Positions 1 to 7,281 of a DNA stretch of 64,000 bases are shown here, piece after piece (the stretch's first letter is position 1; each line of letters begins with the position of its first letter). The notes below the pieces were generated by a model. It made no database searches and was not told where the DNA came from. It worked only from the letters and a program-made list of their open reading frames with translations. Both the position numbers and the translations under genes were made by a program. The DNA comes from MWCO01 sp964488865 (GTDB lineage Bacteria > Myxococcota_A > Polyangia > Polyangiales > Polyangiaceae), in the NCBI GenBank assembly GCA_964488865.1, contig CAZAWR010000028.1, positions 34,979-98,978 on the forward strand, given 5' to 3'.

Positions 1-1867
1 CGAGGTCAGTCACGCCCAGGCGATCGGGTACACACGGGGTCCCCTCACACGCCGTCACTTCCAAGAGCGCGTCGCGGTCGATCTCGACCGCCGCGGGACC
101 ACCGTCGACCCACCAGCCACAGAACATGGGAGTCGGTCCCGACGGCATGCGACAGCACCCTTCGGGCTTGCGCTGTGCTCCCAGGTCGGTGAGGGCGACG
201 TCTTGCTCGCGGCGCCACAGTCGTTCTCGCTCGGGGCCTGTGTGGTAGGCGAAGTCGCGCGCCTCGTCCACCTGCGCGCTGGCGTAGCCCGTGGGGCGGG
301 TGGTCATCGTGGACGGATAGGCCAAGTGCAGCGCGAGGAAGGCGTATCTTCGCGCAAGGAGCGTTGCAGTCTGGGGACCGTATAGCGTGGCGGCACCCTC
401 GTAGTGCTGCAGCGCGTACTCCTCGGGAGTGGTGATGTAGAGGATATAGCCGTTGGTCAAACCCGCCGTGACCGCGTCGGCTCCGGCGGTTTGCTTGCGC
501 GCGACTTCCAGGACCGCGTCGTTGATCCGTCGGCCCACGGTGATGGTCGGTTCCCCGGGCACGAACGATATCCAGGTGTTCTCGATGCGCGCGAGGGCGA
601 GGGGAACGTCCTGTGGGAAGCTCGCCTCCCTGCTGGCGACTTTCCAAAAGGGGCCGAGCATGGGGAGCTTGGGCGCTTGGCACCCGGTGGCCGGGTCCCC
701 GCGACGAAGGAGACCGGCCACGAGCCCGTCGAACACGGTGGGGTGGTCGCTGGCGCCGAGCATGGCGTTGAAACCGAGGACGGAAGAGTCGCAGAGTCGC
801 GCCACGTGCCCCCCCGGCGCCACCACGTACGCGGCATCGGGCAGGTGCTCCTCGAGGTAGCGCATGCCGAGGGCTGGATTGCTGTTCAAGGAACCGCCAT
901 CGCGTAGCGCGTCCAGAATGCGGGAGGCGAGGTCGTTCCCGATCCGGACCGCCTCGGGCGGGGTTCCCAGCACCCACGCCGGGGACATGTCTCCCTCGTT
1001 TGTGTTGAAGAGGGCATGGACGCTGCCGGGCTCCCGCTCCGACTCCACCGCACGGGTCGCTACCCCGTAGACGTCGCCCCCGAGGAACCGGTTGCGACTG
1101 CCAAGGACCGTGGGGTGCATGGCAAAGAACGAGAGGGACCCTATCTCCTTCGGCGCCCCGTTGGGGTCCGTCGCCTCGATCCGTAGCACGCGCAGGGTTG
1201 GGTCGATGGCTTGGTAGGCGTACTCGCGCGAGGCCATCGTCGCGGGAACCGGCCAGAGGGCGGGGGGACGGTTCGCCGCGTGGGGCAGCGGGCTTCGGTT
1301 ACGTGTGAGTCCCCAGACCTCCTGCTTGTGCCACCCGAGACGGGCGGGCTGTGCCCCCTTGCGCGCAGACTCCACCGCACGGGCGATTCGCGTGGCGAGG
1401 AAGTCCACCATGGCGGGGTCGAACCCTGGAAACGTGCTGCTGCCCAGGCTGCCGAAGCTCTCGCTCTCGATGTAGTGACCCGGGCCCGCGTGGGTATGCG
1501 TGGCTGTCATCACGAGGCGTGCGGCGGGGATGTGCGCGCGCGCAGCCACGCTTCGGTGCAGCAACGTACTGATGGCGGGCAGATCGCACGAAACCACCGC
1601 AAACGCGTCCTTCGGGGCGCCGCCCGGCTCGAGATAGAACGCTCTGCACAGAAGGCGGGTCCAGTACCCAAAGGCCACCCCAGCCCCGGGCCCGTGGCCG
1701 AACATGGACACACCAGGGGGCGGAGTCACGTCGATGCGGGCTGCACCTGCCCGGAACCCGCCGGCCGCGGCCTCCCGTGCAGGAAGGCCCGCGTGACTCG
1801 CTGGCATCGTGCTCGCGCACCCGAGCAGCCCCAACCCCAGCAGCACAGCGCCCCAACGCATCATCAT
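1..1867 (-). CDS. Neutral/alkaline ceramidase-like lipoprotein (3' end outside window)
   Basis: The frame is open from an ATG at 1867 to the left edge, about 622 residues without a stop, so the gene is cut by the window. The N-terminus is a lipoprotein signal (MMMRWGAVLLGLGLLGC, C17). Family hallmarks of neutral ceramidase (Ceramidase_alk) follow in order: AGAARIDVTPPPG at about 41-52, the zinc-site motif ATHTHAGPG at about 122-130, the nucleophile motif NEGDMSPAW with S295, and a later TTPEEYALQHYEGAATLYGP block. Family members hydrolyse the amide bond of ceramide to sphingosine and fatty acid. Here the enzyme would sit on the cell surface or in the periplasm. The start codon overlaps the stop of the upstream gene (ATGA, 1864-1867), so the two are probably translationally coupled. 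Myxobacteria are among the bacteria reported to make sphingolipids, so the substrate may be endogenous or from prey. The family call is strong; the substrate is inference. Confidence 0.9.
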   Translation of the reverse strand, partial: MMMRWGAVLLGLGLLGCASTMPASHAGLPAREAAAGGFRAGAARIDVTPPPGVSMFGHGPGAGVAFGYWTRLLCRAFYLEPGGAPKDAFAVVSCDLPAISTLLHRSVAARAHIPAARLVMTATHTHAGPGHYIESESFGSLGSSTFPGFDPAMVDFLATRIARAVESARKGAQPARLGWHKQEVWGLTRNRSPLPHAANRPPALWPVPATMASREYAYQAIDPTLRVLRIEATDPNGAPKEIGSLSFFAMHPTVLGSRNRFLGGDVYGVATRAVESEREPGSVHALFNTNEGDMSPAWVLGTPPEAVRIGNDLASRILDALRDGGSLNSNPALGMRYLEEHLPDAAYVVAPGGHVARLCDSSVLGFNAMLGASDHPTVFDGLVAGLLRRGDPATGCQAPKLPMLGPFWKVASREASFPQDVPLALARIENTWISFVPGEPTITVGRRINDAVLEVARKQTAGADAVTAGLTNGYILYITTPEEYALQHYEGAATLYGPQTATLLARRYAFLALHLAYPSTMTTRPTGYASAQVDEARDFAYHTGPERERLWRREQDVALTDLGAQRKPEGCCRMPSGPTPMFCGWWVDGGPAAVEIDRDALLEVTACEGTPCVPDRLGVTDL

Positions 1868-2436
1868 GGCAACAACCCCGTCCAGATGTGCAGCCGGTAC
1901 GCCAGCCCCACGCCCACCTCGAACCGCACGCCGTGGTCCACGTCTCCCATTGGGAATACCGCACGCCCGTCCAAGGTCGGCACGAAGGCACCCGTCGCGT
2001 CCACCTTCTCGTCGACGTTCCATATGGGCCTCCCGCGCCGGACCCGGATCGGCAATCCGAAGCGCGCCCCCAAGGACCAGGCGCGCGCGCTGGTCTCCTC
2101 ATGCGCGTGCGTGCCAAACCCGAACGCGGCCAGCGCTTCGAAACCCACGGCAGGGCGGTGGGGCAGGGGAACTGCCTCGTAGCCGGCAAGAAAAGCCACC
2201 CTGCGGTGATCCGGTCCGTAGCCTTCCACCTCGTCGACCCGCCAGGCCGTCTCGACCTCCGCGCCGAGAGCAACGCCCCCGTCGCGACGCAGCGGCACGA
2301 TCCCGGTGGCACGTGCGCCCGCGTCGGTGGCGCCGTGTTCGATGGACCGGTTCATCGCGGGGCCCAGGCCGGCCGAACACGCCGTCACGGAGGGCAGCGC
2401 GAGAAAGAAAAGCAGGACCAGACCCTCGGTTCGCAT
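1864..2436 (-). CDS. Hypothetical lipoprotein, possible small outer-membrane protein
   Basis: I start the protein at the ATG at 2436, which gives a clean lipoprotein signal (MRTEGLVLLFFLALPSVTAC) of 190 residues; a longer reading frame upstream has no signal-like features. The mature part is rich in Gly and aromatic residues, with alternating hydrophobic stretches near the C-terminus (for example FEVGVGLAYRLHIWTGLLP), as in small beta-barrel or surface proteins. No family is recognised. The gene overlaps the ceramidase-like gene by four bases, so the two form an operon. A role beside the ceramidase, such as surface display or lipid uptake, is only a guess from position. Confidence 0.75.
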   Translation of the reverse strand: MRTEGLVLLFFLALPSVTACSAGLGPAMNRSIEHGATDAGARATGIVPLRRDGGVALGAEVETAWRVDEVEGYGPDHRRVAFLAGYEAVPLPHRPAVGFEALAAFGFGTHAHEETSARAWSLGARFGLPIRVRRGRPIWNVDEKVDATGAFVPTLDGRAVFPMGDVDHGVRFEVGVGLAYRLHIWTGLLP

Positions 2437-2540
2437 GCTCGTGGCGGGGAAGCATAGCGGAAGGTGGTGCGGAGGCGAAGTAAGCGCTCCAGAGAAACGA
2501 GAAACCACATCCGGTAGGCACGGGGGAGCCCCGCAGAAAG

Positions 2541-2624
2541 AGAAACCACAGAAGGCGCAGAGGTCACAGCAAGCAGAGGGACCTTCTGCCTTCTCCTTCT
2601 GTGGTTTCTGTGCCTTCTGTGGTT
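2541..2624. repeat. R1 interspersed repeat, inverted pair
   Basis: AGAAACCACAGAAGG at 2541-2555 is followed by its perfect reverse complement at 2595-2609 (15 bp, 39-base loop), with a further CCTTCTGTGGTT at 2613-2624. The same AAACCACAGAAG core recurs at 5299, 58541-58610 and 61487. The unit lies between the 3' end of the TPR-protein gene and the 5' end of the lipoprotein gene, and could fold into a hairpin in RNA. Confidence 0.8.
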
Positions 2625-2637
2625 GCTTCGCCCGGGC

Positions 2638-3642
2638 CTACATCCTGCCCCGCAAGCCGATCCAGTTCGGAGACACCACGACGGCCGTGCTCGGGCCTGG
2701 TGCGCTGCCGCTGTCCGACGGCTCACTCGAGAGGTACAGCGCCACTCCCGTCCCGAGCCCGATCACGCCCACCGCGAGTCCGATGTTCGCGATCGTCTGC
2801 TGACGTCGGCCTGCGTCGATGTCGTCTTGCCGTTCGGGAGGGCAGGGGCCGCCGCCGCATTCGTCGTCGAGGTCGCTGTACGTGCCATTGGCCATTAGGC
2901 CCGCCACCGCGAACGTCGCCAGGCCGGCGACCCCGATGCCGCCCGCCACGTACGCCCACGTGCGCGTGCTGTTGTTCTTCTCTGGGGGAGGAGGAGGCGG
3001 CGGCTCGGGCTCGGGGGGACGCACCCCAGCGTCTATCGTCGTCTCTGCGCGCTGCCCTGCGGAGAGCGTGACCGACTTGCGCACCGGCGGGCGGCCGGGG
3101 GTCTCGACGACCACCTCGGTGTCTCCGGGCACCGCCGGAGCGGGAACGCCCCAGGCGGCACGCTTGATCTCCTCGCCTGCGACGCGCAAGGTGCTGTCAG
3201 GCGCAGGGTTCTGAACGTCTACGACGACGAACCCCAACTTGGTCTCCAGCTCCCTCCGCTCTTGTTCGGCGGATTCTGCTGCTTGCGCATAGCGTCGGTC
3301 GGCGCGCTCCAGCTCCCTCGCTTCGACGGCGGTCCTCCCGAACTCGGCGTACGCCTCGACAAGGCGTCCCATCTCCTGGAGACAGCGGGCGATCATGAGC
3401 CGGGTGTTGGGACTAGAGACGATCTCGTGGCTCGCCGTGAGCTCCTGAAGGGCCTCCTCGTACTTCTTCTTCTCGAACAGCTTCCTGCCCTTCGTGAACT
3501 TCGCTTGCGCCTGCTCCCGCTGGACGGCGGTGGCTTGGTCGGCCGGGACACCATCAGCGAACGAGGCCGGCGCCAGGGTCAACACGACCAGGGAGGCGGC
3601 TCCCCACATCACGATACGGGTCAATGCGGGAGGGGTCTGCAT
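2638..3642 (-). CDS. TPR/PEGA-like membrane protein
   Basis: This 334-residue protein has a signal peptide (MWGAASLVVLTLAPASFADG region). A TPR-like helical stretch follows at about 35-130 (KFTKGRKLFEKKKYEEAL is typical), then a PEGA-like beta segment at about 135-205 (FVVVDVQNPAPDSTLRVAG). A poly-Pro linker and two hydrophobic segments at about 228-250 and 282-300 end it. This layout is common in myxobacterial cell-envelope proteins that accompany Ser/Thr kinases. It lies three bases downstream of the pseudokinase gene on the same strand, so the two are likely co-transcribed, and a shared signalling or scaffold role is plausible. No catalytic motif is visible. Confidence 0.85.
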   Translation of the reverse strand: MQTPPALTRIVMWGAASLVVLTLAPASFADGVPADQATAVQREQAQAKFTKGRKLFEKKKYEEALQELTASHEIVSSPNTRLMIARCLQEMGRLVEAYAEFGRTAVEARELERADRRYAQAAESAEQERRELETKLGFVVVDVQNPAPDSTLRVAGEEIKRAAWGVPAPAVPGDTEVVVETPGRPPVRKSVTLSAGQRAETTIDAGVRPPEPEPPPPPPPEKNNSTRTWAYVAGGIGVAGLATFAVAGLMANGTYSDLDDECGGGPCPPERQDDIDAGRRQQTIANIGLAVGVIGLGTGVALYLSSEPSDSGSAPGPSTAVVVSPNWIGLRGRM

Positions 3643-3645
3643 GGT

Positions 3646-5226
3646 TCAGATTCCCAGGGGGTCATAGGAACGCTTGGGCTTGCGCTGTTTCGCGCGCGTG
3701 GTCGCGGGAGGAGCGCCCGCCGGGAAGGGGCTGTCCGGCGAGGCTCGCACCTCACCGCTGGCCGCCGCGTTGGAGTCCGACGCGGGCTTCTCGAGGGAAG
3801 GCGACCCTGCGACGGAGTCGCTCCCGGAAGGGGGCTGTTCGGGGGCGTCCGGGACCTTGCCTGGCGGGTCGGCCGTGGCGGCCACAGGAGTCGTCTCGGT
3901 CGGTGCTCTTCCCGTCGCTGGGGTCGCGGCACTGCCTTCGCCGTTCGTGGCGACGGAGGCCGTCTGCGTCTCCGGCGAGTCGTCCTGGAGAAACCAGACC
4001 AGCGCTCCCGTGAGCAGGGCGAGCAAACCGGCGCCGGCACAAGCCGGCCACAACCACCACGGCAGCTTGCGCGACCTGGGTTCGACCTCTTCGTAAACGG
4101 GTATCGACTCCGGATCGGAGAGAAGCGGGACCGCATCAGGTGGCAGATACTCGGGGCCGGGAACCGCCGCGAACGGCTCAGGTACGAACGGGACGGGTAC
4201 GGCATGCGGTCCGGCGGGTGCGACGGGCGAGAGAATGAGAGGGGGCATGGGGACCGGCGGGGGCGGGGCATGCCGTGGCAGTTCAAGCGGCAGGCCGCCA
4301 TGGCGTGTCCGTCGGTCCACGATGCGCTCGCCCGCGACGGCGCAGACCCACCGAGATACGTCCTCGTGCGAGGCCACGTGCCCCGCCGCAGCGGACTCCA
4401 GGGCGGTGCGTAACTCGTCCGCGCTCGCATGACGACCCGCCCTGTCGATGGACAGCGCGCGGGCGACGATGGGCACGAGGGCGGCTGCCCAGGGCTTGTC
4501 CTTCGAAGGACGCGCCGGTGGCAGGGCGCCGGTCAGAAGCTGACGAATGATGACAGAGGTCTTGTCGACCTGGAACAACCGCTGCCCCGTCAGGGCTTCC
4601 CAGAGCATCGCGCCCACGCCGTACAGGTCCGCTCGGAAGTCCACGTCCGATTCCTGAAGCAGGATCTCCGGCGCCAGGTACGGGGTCGCCCCCGGCACCT
4701 TGATGCAGAAGCCGGGGATGCGGCACGCGTGGATGATCCGCGTGATGCCATCGACCCCGACGACGACGTTCGCGGGCGTCAACTCGGAGTGGTAGAACGA
4801 CCGGCCATCGCGCCCTTGGACCGCATGCAAGGCCTGCACTCCCGAGAGGGCGTCGAGGAGAACGCGAAGCCAGACCTCCAGGGTAGGCCGCGCTTCCCTC
4901 GTCGGGGCCAGGTTCAGGCTGGCAAGGCTCTCGCCGTCCACGAACTCGGTGGGGATCAGGACCTCGTCGGCGGCGATCACGGGTTCCAGGGAGCGAGCGA
5001 CGTTGGCGTGGGACACATGCTCGAGCAACCGCGCGCTCGAGAGGATCTCGGAGACCTCGTCGGCCGAGAGTCCCTGGCTCTTGCGGATCCGCACCGCCGC
5101 GAGCAACGTGCCTTCGTCCTTGCCCGTGCCGATGCGAACGACATGGGTGGGTACCGGACGCTCCCCGAGTTTGTCGCCGATCTGGTGGCGCTGCACCGGG
5201 CTGGCTCTGGGGTCAGGGGCGGTCAC
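3646..5226 (-). CDS. Membrane-anchored Ser/Thr pseudokinase
   Basis: The protein has a Hanks-type kinase fold at about residues 20-270, a Pro-rich linker, a single membrane helix at about 391-411 (WWLWPACAGAGLLALLTGA) and a low-complexity tail. Kinase landmarks are present but key residues are not. The VAxK lysine is Arg (AVRIRK, R46), the HRD aspartate is Glu (YHSELTPAN, E147), and the DFG motif is replaced (IIHACRIPGF). The APE motif survives (YLAPEI). It is therefore expected to be catalytically dead and to work as a scaffold or ligand-binding domain. The reading frame continues upstream through repeat R1 and beyond. I chose the GTG at 5226 because homology begins just after it; a GTG at 5247 is also possible. 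It is followed by the TPR protein. Confidence 0.85.
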   Translation of the reverse strand: MTAPDPRASPVQRHQIGDKLGERPVPTHVVRIGTGKDEGTLLAAVRIRKSQGLSADEVSEILSSARLLEHVSHANVARSLEPVIAADEVLIPTEFVDGESLASLNLAPTREARPTLEVWLRVLLDALSGVQALHAVQGRDGRSFYHSELTPANVVVGVDGITRIIHACRIPGFCIKVPGATPYLAPEILLQESDVDFRADLYGVGAMLWEALTGQRLFQVDKTSVIIRQLLTGALPPARPSKDKPWAAALVPIVARALSIDRAGRHASADELRTALESAAAGHVASHEDVSRWVCAVAGERIVDRRTRHGGLPLELPRHAPPPPVPMPPLILSPVAPAGPHAVPVPFVPEPFAAVPGPEYLPPDAVPLLSDPESIPVYEEVEPRSRKLPWWLWPACAGAGLLALLTGALVWFLQDDSPETQTASVATNGEGSAATPATGRAPTETTPVAATADPPGKVPDAPEQPPSGSDSVAGSPSLEKPASDSNAAASGEVRASPDSPFPAGAPPATTRAKQRKPKRSYDPLGI

Positions 5227-5298
5227 AGGACTGACAAAACGGTACACGACAAATGGTGTGGCGTCGAGTTGGTGGCACGGAAGGGTTGGGGGCCGGAA

Positions 5299-5342
5299 GA
5301 GAAACCACAGAAGTCGCAGAGAGCACAGAAGGCAGAGGGTTG
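5299..5342. repeat. R1 interspersed repeat, single copy
   Basis: The core AGAAACCACAGAAGTCGCAG, followed by GCACAGAAGGCAGAGG, matches the copies at 2541 and 61487. It sits upstream of the pseudokinase start in the gap (5227-5532) between it and the divergent FGE-like gene. Confidence 0.75.
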
Positions 5343-5456
5343 TTTGGTGCTTTCTGGCTCCTCGCGAGGATATTCTCAGCCCGAGCCCCAGCCCGAGCCC
5401 GAACCGGTTGGGTTGACACGTGATGAAAGTCTCCGGTCCCGTGGGGGCACCCGCGA

Positions 5457-5485
5457 GTTTTGAGACAGTCTCTCCGAGCCCGCGG
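5457..5485 (+). repeat. Left 29-bp inverted repeat flanking the FGE-like gene
   Basis: The 29-base stretch beginning GTTTTGAGACAGTCTC and ending GAGCCCGCGG is matched at 24 of 29 positions by the reverse complement of 6417-6445. Together they bracket exactly one gene, as terminal inverted repeats of a small mobile unit would. Confidence 0.6.
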
Positions 5486-5532
5486 ACCGGATCGAGCACG
5501 GACTCGTCACCAAGGGGGCCCTCTTCCACACC

Positions 5533-6398
5533 ATGGCCAACGCCGCCAAGAAGATACTCGCTCTTGCCCTCCCGCTCCTTGCCCGTTCCTGCTCCGACCC
5601 CGCCGAGACGTCCGGCCCAAAGCTGCCGCCGTCGTCCCCGGAATGCGGCAGTATCCGCGAGGGGGCGGCGCCGATGGCGTTCATCCCTTCTCCCGGCTTC
5701 TGCATCGACCGCACGGAAGTCACCCGCAGTCAGTACCAACGCTGGCTGTGGGAAGGCCCTTCCCCCGATCCAGAGAAGCTGCCCGAGGTGTGCCAAGGCA
5801 AGACGTCATTCGCCCCCGGGCCCGAGTGCATGCAGACCGAGAACGTTTGCCGCACGGGCTGTGACAATCGACCCGTCGTCTGTGTCGACTGGTGCGACGC
5901 GCACGCCTACTGCACCGCGATGGGAAAGCGCTTGTGCGGCGCGGTGGGCGGGGGCGAAGTCCCGTTCGAGAGCGGACGAGACCCGTCCGTGAGTCAGTGG
6001 ATGTCGGCCTGCACGTCCGGCGGACTCCACGACTATCCTTACGGTGATGTCTTCGACCCCAAGGCCTGCAACGGCGCAGAACAACAGCCCGAGTGCGTGA
6101 GCGAGGGGAAGTGCCGCGCCCGGGACGTCGCGACCTCGCCTTCGTGTCGTGGTCCGACCCCCCCCCGTTCGATGGCATCTACGATCTCTCCGGCAACGTC
6201 TCGGAGTGGGAGGACTCGTGTGACTGGGATGCCAGCGGCCACTGCCGTCACCGCGGCGGCTCGAGTTACACGGATCACGCTTGGTGGACAGGCCTCCTTT
6301 GTGGCTTCGACTCGAGCAGCCTGATGCGCTTGACCTCGTATGACTATCATGGGTGGGACGTGGGATTCCGTTGTTGCAAGGATCTGGGCGATAGTTGA
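5533..6398 (+). pseudogene. FGE-sulfatase (SUMF1-like) lipoprotein, frameshifted at a C9 run
   Basis: The gene starts at 5533 with a lipoprotein-like signal (MANAAKKILALALPLLARSC). The first frame carries the front of a formylglycine-generating-enzyme-like domain: FCIDRTEVTRSQYQRWL, VVCVDWCDAHAYC and GKRLCG. The domain's diagnostic end (GIYDLSGNVSEWEDSC, then HRGGSSY and VGFRCCKD) is read in another frame up to the stop at 6398. The switch falls at nine consecutive C residues (6158-6166), where adding one base or removing two restores the full domain of about 288 residues. This could be a sequencing indel, a genuine mutation or a phase-variable tract. Bacterial members of this fold are often non-enzymatic surface proteins. 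The gene lies between 29-bp inverted repeats, divergent from the pseudokinase. Confidence 0.85.
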
Positions 6399-6416
6399 AC
6401 GGGCCTTCTTCTCTAT

Positions 6417-6445
6417 GCGCGGGCTCAGCGAGGCTGTCTCAGAAC
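6417..6445 (-). repeat. Right 29-bp inverted repeat flanking the FGE-like gene
   Basis: The reverse complement begins GTTCTGAGACAGCCTC and ends GAGCCCGCGC, pairing with 5457-5485 (24 of 29 identical). It begins 19 bases after the stop codon of the FGE-like frame. Confidence 0.6.
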
Positions 6446-6508
6446 CGAGCCCGTGCCCGATGAGTCATAGAGTCATGCAGTCCAAACAATCCCTATCAGG
6501 ATAGCTAG

Positions 6509-6597
6509 ACGGAGCTTCGTCTTCCCTATCCGCGGGCTAAGATCCCACGGCAACTTCGCGGGAAAGCCCGCCGCAAGGGCGGGCTCTGCGCGGCAAC
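6509..6597 (+). repeat. R2 interspersed repeat, copy 1
   Basis: This is one of three related elements of about 90-100 bp, each with two internal palindromes: a GCGGGCTCAGAGCC-type block and a GCCCGCC-spacer-GGCGGGC block. This copy (TCCGCGGGCTAAGATCCCAC, then AAAGCCCGCCGCAAGGGCGG) runs in the same direction as the copy at 63842 and opposite to the copy at 6680. It fills most of the gap downstream of the RT operon (6399-6789), where I see no gene. Confidence 0.7.
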
Positions 6598-6679
6598 GAC
6601 GTGAGCTCGCTTGGGGAGGCGGATGGGGGTTCGGCAATCGAACCGCAGCGGGCCAGAAGGAATCAGAAGAACTGGATGC

Positions 6680-6772
6680 CACGGTTCGGCAAGGCGTACC
6701 GTGCGAAGCCCGCCATGGCGGGCTTCCCCAGTATTGCCGTGGGCTCTGAGCCCGCGGACAGGATCTCCGTGA
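6680..6772 (-). repeat. R2 interspersed repeat, copy 2 (inverted)
   Basis: Read on the minus strand, this copy has CCGCGGGCTCAGAGCCCACG, then GCCCGCCATGGCGGGCTTCG, then ACGCCTTGCCGAACCG. It matches the copy at 63842 nearly throughout. It begins 17 bases past the last gene of the RT operon and is inverted relative to copy 1, so the two can pair over a long stretch. Confidence 0.8.
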
Positions 6773-6789
6773 AGAGCCAACAACCCCCC

Positions 6790-7281
6790 TCACTCCCCAG
6801 GAATACTCGGCTCCGCCCCGCCCTTCGTATGCATCCCCGGATGCTCCGGCCTCTCAGGCGGCACGTCGGGCCGAATCCCCGCAGGAGGCGGAGGCGCCTC
6901 GTCCGACCGTGAGGGACTCGGCACCACCTCGGGAACCGTCGGCGGCGGCACGTCCGGCCGCACCCCCGCCGTCCGTACCGGACTCTGGTCCTCACACCCG
7001 GAAAGCCCAAGCGTCACGCCCCCCAGCAGCACCGCTTGCTGCAGAAAGCCCCGACGGTCAGGCGCCGGCCGCAATGCGTCGATCATGCCCCGCAATTGCG
7101 CCTCCGTCACCGCCCCCAGCATCGCCTTCTCGTGGGCGTTCAGCTCGATGCCCACGCCAGCCGCCGCTTCCCCGCGCACCGCAAGGACTCTCGCGTAACA
7201 CTCCGCGTCCGCCGCGGCACGACGCAACAACTTCTGCATTCCTATCGGGATCGGGGGCAACCCATCATGTTGCTTCGTCAT
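6790..7281 (-). CDS. Small protein with Tat/lipobox-like segment and repeated RPDVPP motif, last gene of RT operon
   Basis: The protein has 163 residues in three parts. An alpha-helical N-terminal region (1-75) includes MQKLLRRAAADAECYARVL and ELNAHEKAMLGAVTEAQL, which loosely recalls leader-like or Nif11-type helices. Next is a twin-arginine and hydrophobic segment ending in a lipobox (DRRGFLQQAVLLGGVTLGLS then C96). The Pro-rich tail carries the motif G-V/I-R-P-D-V-P-P twice (106-113 and 135-142). The unusual point is that the Tat-like segment is internal; a start at M66 would make it an ordinary Tat lipoprotein signal. The ATG overlaps the RT stop by four bases (7278-7281), so its translation is tied to the RT. 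No family is assigned. It could be an exported lipoprotein, a precursor peptide or an accessory factor of the retron. Confidence 0.8.
   Translation of the reverse strand: MTKQHDGLPPIPIGMQKLLRRAAADAECYARVLAVRGEAAAGVGIELNAHEKAMLGAVTEAQLRGMIDALRPAPDRRGFLQQAVLLGGVTLGLSGCEDQSPVRTAGVRPDVPPPTVPEVVPSPSRSDEAPPPPAGIRPDVPPERPEHPGMHTKGGAEPSIPGE

Noticed and set aside
6399..6789. Insertion sequence with its own transposase downstream of the RT operon
   Set aside because: All frames in the gap are short and composed of repeat R2; no transposase motif is seen.
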